From NCBI GenBank assembly GCA_019787685.1, contig JAHNUO010000108.1, forward strand, positions 15,001 to 27,500: a DNA stretch of 12,500 nt, read 5' to 3'. Under the pieces are notes generated by a model. That model made no database searches, was not told the origin of the DNA, and worked only from the letters and a program-made list of their open reading frames with translations. Each line of letters opens with the position of its first letter. Position 1 is the stretch's first letter. This document shows, in pieces, positions 1 through 8,068 of the stretch. Origin of the DNA: Chiua virens. Its lineage: Eukaryota; Basidiomycota; Agaricomycetes; Boletales; Boletaceae. Both the position numbers and the translations under genes were made by a program.

Positions 1-2871
1 CGCATCAATCGTTTGACGATGAGTTGGGCAAAATTCAGACACAAAATTTTTTCGTCGACCGTGCCGCCTGGTGGGCTCCTGGTGGCCGCCACGGCGAGCA
101 TGAGTTTCAAAAAAAATTCCAATCGTTATGTTTCCGATCGGCATACCATTTTCCCAGCTCGCATCAATCGTTTGACGATGAGTTGGGCAAAATTCAGACA
201 AAAATTTTTTCGTCGACCGTGCCGCCTGGTGGGCTCCTGGTGGCCGCCACGGCGAGCATGAGTTTCAAAAAAAAATTCCAATCGTTATGTTTCCGATCGG
301 CATACCATTTTCCCAGCTCGCATCAATCGTTTGACGATGAGTTGGGCAAAATTCAGACACAAAAATTTTTTCGTCGACCGTGCCGCCTGGTGGGCTCCTG
401 GTGGCCGCCACGGCGAGCATGAGTTTCAAAAAAAAATTCCAATCGTTATGTTTCCGATCGGCATACCATTTTCCCAGCTCGCATCAATCGTTTGACGATG
501 AGTTGGGCAAAATTCAGACACAAAAATTTTTTCGTCGACCGTGCCGCCTGGTGGGCTCCTGGTGGCCGCCACGGCGAGCATGAGTTTCAAAAAAAAATTC
601 CAATCGTTATGTTTCCGATCGGCATACCATTTTCCCAGCTCGCATCAATCGTTTGACGATGAGTTGGGCAAAATTCAGACACAAAATTTTTTCGTCGACC
701 GTGCCGCCTGGTGGGCTCCTGGTGGCCGCCACGGCGAGCATGAGTTTCAAAAAAAAATTCCAATCGTTATGTTTCCGATCGGCATACCATTTTCCCAGCT
801 CGCATCAATCGTTTGACGATGAGTTGGGCAAAATTCAGACACAAAAATTTTTTCGTCGACCGTGCCGCCTGGTGGGCTCCTGGTGGCCGCCACGGCGAGC
901 ATGAGTTTCAAAAAAAAATTCCAATCGTTATGTTTCCGATCGGCATACCATTTTCCCAGCTCGCATCAATCGTTTGACGATGAGTTGGGCAAAATTCAGA
1001 CACAAAATTTTTTCGTCGACCGTGCCGCCTGGTGGGCTCCTGGTGGCCGCCACGGCGAGCATGAGTTTCAAAAAAAATTCCAATCGTTATGTTTCCGATC
1101 GGCATACCATTTTCCCAGCTCGCATCAATCGTTTGACGATGAGTTGGGCAAAATTCAGACACAAAAATTTTTTCGTCGACCGTGCCGCCTGGTGGGCTCC
1201 TGGTGGCCGCCACGGCGAGCATGAGTTTCAAAAAAAATTCCAATCGTTATGTTTCCGATCGGCATACCATTTTCCCAGCTCGCATCAATCGTTTGACGAT
1301 GAGTTGGGCAAATTCAGACACAAAATTTTTTCGTCGACCGTGCCGCCTGGTGGGCTCCTGGTGGCCGCCACGGCGAGCATGAGTTTCAAAAAAAAATTCC
1401 AATCGTTATGTTTCCGATCGGCATACCATTTTCCCAGCTCGCATCAATCGTTTGACGATGAGTTGGGCAAAATTCAGACACAAAAATTTTTTCGTCGACC
1501 GTGCCGCCTGGTGGGCTCCTGGTGGCCGCCACGGCGAGCATGAGTTTCAAAAAAAAATTCCAATCGTTATGTTTCCGATCGGCATACCATTTTCCCAGCT
1601 CGCATCAATCGTTTGACGATGAGTTGGGCAAAATTCAGACACAAAATTTTTTCGTCGACCGTGCCGCCTGGTGGGCTCCTGGTGGCCGCCACGGCGAGCA
1701 TGAGTTTCAAAAAAAAATTCCAATCGTTATGTTTCCGATCGGCATACCATTTTCCCAGCTCGCATCAATCGTTTGACGATGAGTTGGGCAAAATTCAGAC
1801 AAAAAATTTTTTCGTCGACCGTGCCGCCTGGTGGGCTCCTGGTGGCCGCCACGGCGAGCATGAGTTTCAAAAAAAATTCCAATCGTTATGTTTCCGATCG
1901 GCATACCATTTTCCCAGCTCGCATCAATCGTTGACGATGAGTTGGGCAAAATTCAGACACAAAAATTTTTTCGTCGACCGTGCCGCCTGGTGGGCTCCTG
2001 GTGGCCGCCACGGCGAGCATGAGTTTCAAAAAAAAATTCCAATCGTTATGTTTCCGATCGGCATACCATTTTCCCAGCTCGCATCAATCGTTTGACGATG
2101 AGTTGGGCAAAATTCAGACACAAAATTTTTTCGTCGACCGTGCCGCCTGTGGGCTCCTGGTGGCCGCCACGGCGAGCATGAGTTTCAAAAAAAAATTCCA
2201 ATCGTTATGTTTCCGATCGGCATACCATTTTCCCAGCTCGCATCAATCGTTTGACGATGAGTTGGGCAAAATTCAGACACAAAAATTTTTTCGTCGACCG
2301 TGCGCCTGGTGGGCTCCTGGTGGCCGCCACGGCGAGCATGAGTTTCAAAAAAAAATTCCAATCGTTATGTTTCCGATCGGCATACCATTTTCCCAGCTCG
2401 CATCAATCGTTTGACGATGAGTTGGGCAAAATTCAGACACAAAAATTTTTTCGTCGACCGTGCCGCCTGGTGGGCTCCTGGTGGCCGCCACGGCGAGCAT
2501 GAGTTTCAAAAAAAATTCCAATCGTTATGTTTCCGATCGGCATACCATTTTCCCAGCTCGCATCAATCGTTTGACGATGAGTTGGGCAAAATTCAGACAC
2601 AAAATTTTTTCGTCGACCGTGCCGCCTGGTGGGCTCCTGGTGGCCGCCACGGCGAGCATGAGTTTCAAAAAAAAATTCCAATCGTTATGTTTCCGATCGG
2701 CATACCATTTTCCAGCTCGCATCAATCGTTTGACGATGAGTTGGGCAAAATTCAGACACAAAAATTTTTTCGTCGACCGTGCCGTGGTGGGCTCCTGGTG
2801 GCCGCCACGGCGAGCATGAGTTCAAAAAAAATTCCAATCGTTATGTTTCCGATCGGCATACCATTTTCCCA
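1..2871. repeat. IGS tandem array 1, ~160-bp unit, about 18 copies
   Basis: Direct reading shows the same unit over and over. The landmark GTGCCGCCTGG falls at 61, 219, 380, 541, 701, 862, 1022, 1182, 1340, 1501, 1661, 1821, 1980, 2140, 2300, 2460, 2619 and 2779, so the period is 158-161 bp. The copies at 2140, 2300 and 2779 have small deletions inside the landmark. Each unit has a GC-rich part with the odd palindrome GTGGCCGCCAC, an A-tract of 7-9, a stretch containing CCGATCGGCATACC, and an A/T run before GTCGAC. The window opens inside a copy, so the array continues upstream. Copies are nearly identical. Differences are mainly A or T run lengths plus single lost bases, for example near 1311, 1931, 2149, 2303, 2712 and 2819. 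Long open frames here come from the repetition and are not genes. By position this is the intergenic spacer between a preceding 28S and the 18S downstream. Its function is unknown. It resembles the subrepeat arrays common in insect rDNA spacers. Confidence 0.95.
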
Positions 2872-2990
2872 GCTCGCATCAATCGTTTGACGATGAGTTG
2901 GGCAAAATTCAAGACACAAGATTTTTTTTTCGCTCGCATCAATCGTTTGACGATAAGTGGGCAAAATTCAAGACACAAGTTTTTTTTTCG
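2872..2990. repeat. Truncated ~59-bp subrepeats at the edge of array 1
   Basis: Two shortened copies lie head to tail, 2872-2931 and 2932-2990. Each starts GCTCGCATCAATCGTTTGACG and runs to a T-run. The ~100-bp GC-rich and A-tract half of the normal unit is missing. Both carry AATTCAAGACACAAG, which has an extra A compared with the main array, and the second has GATAAGTGGG instead of GATGAGTTGGG. This is the diverged end expected of an array homogenised in its interior. Confidence 0.9.
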
Positions 2991-3286
2991 CCAACCTGAT
3001 GGCATCATACAAATTATACCACAGTGTAGGCACGGGGAGGGGTTGCGATTGATTGGTAGGATATTCGATTTATTCTACGAGCAAATTTTCCCATAGTGGA
3101 GGTACAGGCGTGAATTTCAGTTTTGGGGCCTTTATTCTCTCTCTCACACCTTGTTTAACCAGAAACGATTTACACGTCCATTAACATTTCCGTGCCCACG
3201 GACTTTTTATCGTTCCAGTCACCTGGGTGCCCATGTAGTGTACCGGCCAAAGCTTCCAAATAATCGGACGTCCACAAAAAACCAAG
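2991..3286. other. Unique IGS segment with no recognised gene
   Basis: About 300 bases of non-repetitive spacer. It holds one copy of ATTATACC (3013-3020) and a CT-rich patch around 3133-3147. Read on the minus strand, it follows the poly-A of the SINE-like element at 3287-3373, so part of it could be the body or 3' flank of that element. No conserved coding or RNA signal is visible. Confidence 0.6.
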
Positions 3287-3373
3287 TTTTTTTTTTTTTT
3301 TTTTGCCGGGATTCGAACCCGGGACCCACGGCTTGCGAGTCAAAGACGCTATGGTCATCGCCACCAAGCCGCA
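3287..3373 (-). mobile_element. tRNA-derived SINE-like element (tRNA head plus poly-A)
   Basis: On the minus strand this reads as a tRNA-like head followed directly by 18 A (the T run at 3287-3304). The T-arm is perfect: a 5-bp stem closes a 7-nt loop at 3306-3322, and the B box GGTTCGAATCC matches the polymerase III consensus (3309-3319). An A-box-like TGGTGGCGATG lies at 3356-3366. The two boxes start 47 nt apart, close to the spacing in a tRNA. The acceptor stem cannot form because poly-A replaces its 3' strand, and the anticodon arm pairs poorly, so this is not a working tRNA gene. A tRNA-derived SINE head fits best. The 5' boundary is set only by tRNA geometry. Sequence beyond the poly-A could belong to the element, and I could not find clear target-site duplications. 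Confidence 0.65.
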
Positions 3374-3549
3374 CAGGCAGGAGCGTGCAAGAGAGCACTT
3401 AAACTGCGCATCGGAAGTATTGTACATGTATGTATATATATCATCGCTGGCATTTGTCTTTTTATGCATCTAAATGAATTATTACATTAATATAGATTTT
3501 TAAAAAAATAAAAAAAAGATTTATTAAACAAAAAGAATGCGACACTATT
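3374..3549. other. AT-rich IGS segment
   Basis: Spacer with no gene. It includes a TATATATA stretch near 3433 and an A-rich run (3500-3518) with homopolymers. On the minus strand it would lie between a degraded tRNA-like arm (3550-3568) and the SINE-like head (3287-3373), so it may be part of one compound element. Confidence 0.5.
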
Positions 3550-3568
3550 GGAAATTGAACCCACGACC
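3550..3568 (-). repeat. Degraded tRNA T-arm-like remnant
   Basis: The minus strand reads GGTCGTGGGTTCAATTTCC, like the variable region and T-arm of a tRNA or tRNA-derived SINE. With a 7-nt loop, four of five stem pairs can form, one of them G-U. The B box has one extra T. No matching A box is clear. It could be an old SINE remnant or a chance match. Confidence 0.35.
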
Positions 3569-3583
3569 AGATGAAAGCAATTA

Positions 3584-3615
3584 TATTTAGATTATGAAAA
3601 CACACAATCTAAATA
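3584..3615. repeat. Perfect 10-bp inverted repeat
   Basis: TATTTAGATT (3584-3593) and its exact reverse complement AATCTAAATA (3606-3615) flank a 12-nt loop. It lies in AT-rich DNA beside the degraded tRNA-like arm. It could be a cruciform-prone site or the terminus of a small element. Its function is unknown. Confidence 0.7.
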
Positions 3616-3725
3616 ATATTTGTAAAAAAATCGACAAGGTAATACACTATTAATAGTAATAATCGTATGATAATATTAATTAAAAATAGAAGATAGAAAG
3701 CTTTAGTGCCCACCCCTGTATGTAT
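3616..3725. other. AT-rich IGS segment
   Basis: Low-complexity AT-rich spacer with runs of ATAATA and TAATTAAAAATAG. No gene, RNA or ordered repeat is visible. Confidence 0.6.
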
Positions 3726-4081
3726 GCATTTGTATTTAGCCAGGTTTCAGTTTGATACATACCTCTGTAAGTATGCAATTTAAAAAGTTTAGCCGGGTTT
3801 CAAACACGCGCAGGCAGCATTGATAATGAATGCATGCCAACACACACACGCAATTGTACGGGTACACACACACACGTTCACGCAAGCGCACGCATTTATA
3901 TTTAGCCAGGTTTCAGTTTGACATACCTCTGTAAGTATGCAATTTAAAAAGTTTAGCCGGGTTTAAACAAGCGCAGGCAGCATTGATAATGAATGCATAT
4001 CAATGGTATGACAGTGTATAACACAAACACACACGCGCAATTGTACGGGTACACACACACACACGTTCACGCAAGCGCACG
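3726..4081. repeat. Tandem duplication with 166-bp period
   Basis: Copy A starts GCATTTGTATTTAGCCAGG at 3726 and copy B starts GCATTTATATTTAGCCAGG at 3892. Both continue through CCTCTGTAAGTATGCAATTT, TTTAGCCGGGTTT, GCGCAGGCAGCATTGATAAT, a CA stretch, CAATTGTACGGGTACACAC and CGTTCACGCAAGCGCACG. Copy B is about 25 bp longer, with extra sequence after GAATGCATATCAATGG and more CA repeats. Within each copy, TTTAGCCAGGTTTCAG is echoed as TTTAGCCGGGTTTCAA or TTTAGCCGGGTTTAAAC. This is non-coding spacer. Confidence 0.9.
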
Positions 4082-4146
4082 CGCACGCACACGCACACGC
4101 ACACACACGCACACACACACCACACACACACACACGCGCACACATT
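4050..4146. repeat. CA/CG microsatellite
   Basis: A run of alternating purine-pyrimidine dinucleotides, mostly CA with interspersed CG, broken by CACACACCACAC near 4120. It extends the CA tract of duplication copy B. Such tracts mutate by slippage and can adopt Z-DNA under negative supercoiling. The open frames rich in Thr-His or Cys-Val read through it are artefacts. Confidence 0.9.
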
Positions 4147-4247
4147 CAATAATACAGCGGTGTTTTATATATGTTCACACTATTCCGAAGCAATATCGCA
4201 GTGTATTTAATATAATTTACAAAAACTCGCGATTTTATTAACATAAC
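4147..4247. other. Short AT-rich spacer before array 2
   Basis: About 100 bases of AT-rich sequence between the microsatellite and the first 75-bp unit. No repeat or gene is recognised. Confidence 0.6.
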
Positions 4248-5999
4248 ATCGATCCGATAAAACGAATATGCATGGTGAATTTACCGTGCATATGTCGTCA
4301 TTTGGATAGACGATCACCTGGACAATAATCAGAAAAAAAGACTTATATGCATGGCGCATTTACCGTGCATATGACTTCAGTTGGATAGACGACCACTTGG
4401 ACATCGATCAGATAAAACGAATATGCAGGTGAATTTACCGTGCATATGACTTCAGTTGGATAGACGACCACTTGGACATCGATCAGATAAAACGAATATG
4501 CAGGTGAATTTACCGTGCATATGACTTCATTGGATAGACGACCACTTGGACATCGATCAGATAAAACGAATATGCATGGTGAATTTACCGTGCATATGAC
4601 TTCATTGGATAGACGACCACTTGGACATCGATCAGATAAAACGAATATGCATGGTGAATTTACCGTGCATATGACTTCATTGGATAGACGACCACTTGGA
4701 CATCGATCAGATAAAACGAATATGCAGGTGAATTTACCGTGCATATGACTTCATTGGATAGCCGACCACTTGGACATCGATCAGATAAAACGAATATGCA
4801 GGTGAATTTACCGTGCATATGACTTCATTGGATAGACGACCACTTGGACATCGATCAGATAAAACGAATATGCAGGTGAATTTACCGTGCATATGACTTC
4901 ATTGGATAGACGACCACTTGGACATCGATCAGATAAAACGAATATGCAAGGTGAATTTACCGTGCATATGACTTCAGTTGGATAGCCGACCACTTGGACA
5001 TCGATCGATAAAACGAATATGCAAGGTGAATTTACCGTGCATATGACTTCAGTTGGATAGCCGACCACTTGGACATCGATCGATAAAACGAATATGCAAG
5101 GTGAATTTACCGTGCATATGACTTCAGTTGGATAGACGACCACTTGGACATCGATCAGATAAAACGAATATGCAAGGTGAATTTACCGTGCATATGACTT
5201 CAGTTGGATAGCCGACCACTTGGACATCGATCGATAAAACGAATATGCAAGGTGAATTTACCGTGCATATGACTTCAGTTGGATAGCCGACCACTGGACA
5301 TCGATCCGATAAAACGAATATGCAAGGTGAATTTACCGTGCATATGACTTCAGTTGGATAGCCGACCACTGGACATCGATCAGAAAACGAATATGCAAGG
5401 TGAATTTACCGTGCATATGACTTCAGTTGGATAGCCGACCACTGGACATCGATCCGATAAAACGAATATGCAAGGTGAATTTACCGTGCATATGACTTCA
5501 GTTGGATAGCCGACCACTTGGACATCGATCGATAAAACGAATATGCAAGGTGAATTTACCGTGCATATGACTTCAGTTGGATAGCCGACCACTTGGACAT
5601 CGATCCGATAAAACGAATATGCAAGGTGAATTTACCGTGCATATGACTTCAGTTGGATAGCCGACCACTGGACATCGATCGATAAAACGAATATGCAAGG
5701 TGAATTTACCGTGCATATGACTTCAGTTGGATAGCCGACCACTTGGACATCGATCCGATAAAACGAATATGCAAGGTGAATTTACCGTGCATATGACTTC
5801 AGTTGGATAGCCGACCACTGGACATCGATCGATAAAACGAATATGCAAGGTGAATTTACCGTGCATATGACTTCAGTTGGATAGCCGACCACCTGGACAT
5901 CGATCAGATAAAACGAATATGCAAGGTGAATTTACCGTGCATATGACTTCAGTTGGATAGTCGATCCGAAAAAACGAATATGCAAGGTGAATTTACCGT
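4248..5999. repeat. IGS tandem array 2, ~75-bp unit, 24 copies
   Basis: The landmark TTACCGTGCA recurs at 4281, 4360, 4435, 4510, 4585, 4660, 4734, 4808, 4882, 4957, 5032, 5107, 5183, 5258, 5333, 5406, 5481, 5556, 5632, 5706, 5782, 5856 and 5932, with a final TTACCGTA at 5993. The typical period is 74-76 bp. Each unit holds GATAAAACGAATATGCA, then GGTGAATTTACCGTGCATATG, then TTGGATAG, CCGACCAC and GGACATCGATC. Arms ATATGCA.GGT and ACCGTGCATAT form an 11-bp inverted repeat around GAATTT (in unit 1, 4266-4276 with 4283-4293, one T-G pair). Edge units are diverged and the last spacing is only 61 bp. The array lies just upstream of the proposed polymerase I promoter, so enhancer or spacer-regulatory repeats are a reasonable inference. 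Because 75 is divisible by 3, long open frames appear on both strands, but they are not genes. Confidence 0.95.
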
Positions 6000-6075
6000 A
6001 CCTGGTGCTATTGATCGATCTCGAGTGTGAACTCTATCCACCTGGATGCCATATGCACGGTGGATTATACCGTGA
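6000..6075. repeat. Diverged 25th unit of array 2
   Basis: Although it looks unique, this segment keeps the order and spacing of the 75-bp unit: a GATCGATC block, then CCACCTGGA, then CATATGCACGGTGG and TTATACCGTGATAG. The TTATACC sits 73 bp after the previous TTACCGTA. In the hairpin, ATATGCACGGT now matches the complement of the consensus right arm fully. It also contains one copy of ATTATACC (6064-6071). Confidence 0.6.
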
Positions 6076-6099
6076 TAGTCAGATTTGTGGATCGAGAAC

Positions 6100-6145
6100 C
6101 TCAGTGGAGCTATATCAATTTTTAACTATATATGTCGGGAAGGTG
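6100..6145 (+). promoter_or_regulatory. Putative RNA polymerase I promoter and initiator
   Basis: CTATATATGTCGGGA (6126-6140) resembles the short TATA-plus-G-run block seen at rRNA transcription starts in several arthropods. It lies after the last spacer repeat and about 660 bp before 18S, a plausible 5' external spacer length. Polymerase I promoters are poorly conserved, so the call rests on position and a short motif. I place the start near 6130 only approximately. Confidence 0.45.
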
Positions 6146-6277
6146 GTAGTGTGTGCGGTGAAATTGCGAGTACGGTCAGATCAACGCTTAATCAAACGCA
6201 AACGATTTTTGACTTGTTTACTTAGTGCATTCGATCCGTAAGAACGTGCTATTATCAACATGCAGAGTACTGACATA

Positions 6278-6450
6278 GTCGTGGTGATACAGCGACTGAA
6301 AATAAGTTTTGTGTGTGCTAATAGTCGTGGTGCTTAAAAAACATAGCGACTGAAAATAAGTGTTGTGTGTGCAAAAAGTCGTGGTGCGTAAAAAACATAG
6401 CGACTGAAAATAAGTTTTGCGTGAGTTTGTGTGTCGTGGTAGCGACCGAT
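6278..6450 (+). repeat. 5'ETS direct repeats of ~46-55 bp
   Basis: GTCGTGGTG starts at 6278, 6324 and 6378, and a partial copy GTCGTGGT starts at 6433. The first three carry AGCGACTGAAAATAAGT followed by TTGTGTGTG or TTGCGTG. The second and third also share TAAAAAACATAGCGAC. The fourth is shortened to GTAGCGACCGAT. Short open frames across these repeats are not genes. Confidence 0.9.
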
Positions 6451-6656
6451 AAATAATTACCACCAAGTAAGGCGACGAGGAACGCTGGCACAGTACTAGT
6501 TGCTGTGTTGGGACAACCCTCTTGTGTCACCACCATAAACCATAAATCCAACCTCAAATTGAGGGACATCACTTCTAACAGTGTTTGGACTCGTATCGCA
6601 ATCATGTCCTATTATACCAATAGACTTGGTGCAAACGATCGATGTAGTGTGTGTGT

Positions 6657-6704
6657 CAGTGTCATGTGGTGATGCTCTCCGTAAAACGAGAGTCACCGGC
6701 ACTG
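6657..6704 (+). other. Candidate 5'ETS stem-loop
   Basis: Nested complementary blocks CAGTG/CACTG (6657-6661 with 6700-6704), GGTGA/TCACC (6668-6672 with 6693-6697) and CTCTC/GAGAG (6675-6679 with 6688-6692) give 15 pairs, with one internal loop, a 2-nt bulge and an 8-nt terminal loop. A processing or U3 snoRNP-related role is possible given the location, but that is inference. Confidence 0.5.
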
Positions 6705-6792
6705 ATGATATGATTTACACATAGAGTAGGTTTCCATTGCATTCGTATTCCCGTAATACGGTGCATAAAATCGAAATATTAAATCTATCAAA

Positions 6793-8019
6793 ATTCTGGT
6801 TGATCCTGCCAGTAGTTATATGCTTGTCTCAAAGATTAAGCCATGCATGTCTAAGTACAAGCAAAAATAAAGTGAAACCGCAAAAGGCTCATTATATCAG
6901 TTATGGTTCCTTAGATCGTATCCACAATTACTTGGATAACTGTGGTAATTCTAGAGCTAATACATGCATTTAAAGAGAGACCGGAAACGGAATCTCTGCT
7001 TTTATTAGATTTAAACCAATGCGGTGTGCTTCGGTGCTCCACAAACAAATGGTTGAACTCTGGATAATTTGTTGATCGCATGGTCTCGTACCGGCGACGG
7101 ATCTTTCAAATGTCTGCCCTATCAACTATTGAAGGTAGTGTCTTGGACTACCTTGGTTGCAACGGGTAACGGGGAATCAGGGTTCGATTCCGGAGAGGGA
7201 GCCTGAGAAACGGCTACCACATCTAAGGAAGGCAGCAGGCGCGTAAATTACCCACTCCCAGCACGGGGAGGTAGTGACGAAAAATAACAATACAAGACTC
7301 ACATCCGAGGCCTTGTAATTGGAATGAGTACACTTTAAATCCTTTAACGAGGATCAATTGGAGGGCAAGTCTGGTGCCAGCAGCCGCGGTAATTCCAGCT
7401 CCAATAGCGTATATTAAAGTTGTTGCGGTTAAAACGTTCGTAGTTGAACTTGTGTTCCGCACGGGCTACTACCACAGGCTAGTTTACTAGTCCGGTAATT
7501 TGTCTTATCTTGTCTTGGCATTAGTCTTGGCAAAAGTGCGTGGACGTATTATCGGCGTGTTCGCTCTTGCAGCGTTCACATAAGCTCATTGCAGTGATCT
7601 TAACCGATTGTTGTTGTGAGCCGATACAAATTACTTTGAACAAATTAGAGTGCTTAAAGCAGGCTTGTAATGCCTGAATATTTTGTGCATGGAATAATGA
7701 AATAGGACATCTGTTCTACTTTCATTGGTTTAATAGACCAAGATGTAATGATTAATGGAAGCAGTTGGGGGCATTAGTATTACAACGCGAGAGGTGAAAT
7801 TCTTAGACCGTTGTAAGACTGACTAAAGCGAAAGCATTTGCCAAAGATGTTTTCATTTAATCAAGAACGAAAGTTAGAGGTTCGAAGGCGATCAGATACC
7901 GCCCTAGTTCTAACCATAAACGATGCCAGCTAGCAATTGAGTGTAGCTACTACTATGGCTCTTTCAGTCGCTTCTCGGGAAACCAAAGCTTTTGGGCTCG
8001 GGGGAAGTATGGTTGCAAA

Positions 8020-8068
<49 letters not shown>

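Larger units (their letters stand above)
6130..6792 (+). other. 5' external transcribed spacer (5'ETS), start approximate
   Basis: The stretch between the proposed initiator and the 18S 5' end. It contains ~55-bp direct repeats (6278-6450) and a long hairpin (6657-6704). It has ATTATACC at 6611-6618, a short sequence that recurs in the other spacers. The 3' end is firm because it is fixed by the 18S start. The 5' end depends on the promoter guess. Confidence 0.6.

Noticed and set aside
24..3096. Overlapping open frames of 66-189 codons on both strands in array 1
   Set aside because: They are the same short peptide repeated, because every 160-bp unit is alike. They have no start context and no family resemblance, and frames shift at each indel.
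3305..3373. Functional tRNA gene on the minus strand
   Set aside because: The acceptor stem is missing because poly-A follows the T-arm directly, and the anticodon arm pairs poorly.
3963..4241. Open frames through the CA/CG tract
   Set aside because: They are low-complexity Thr-His or Cys-Val translation of a microsatellite.
4343..5592. Long open frames with a 25-residue repeat in array 2
   Set aside because: A 75-bp period is a multiple of three, so any open frame stays open. Several frames on both strands show it at once, which is the mark of a repeat artefact.
4248..5999. CRISPR array
   Set aside because: The repeats are directly joined 75-bp units with no unique spacers, in a eukaryotic rDNA spacer.
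5987..6241. 84-codon open frame across the promoter region
   Set aside because: It spans the diverged repeat and the proposed initiator, has no recognisable domain, and lies in an rDNA unit where no coding gene is expected.
6218..6702. Overlapping minus-strand open frames in the 5'ETS
   Set aside because: They read through the 55-bp direct repeats and overlap each other in different frames, with no family match.
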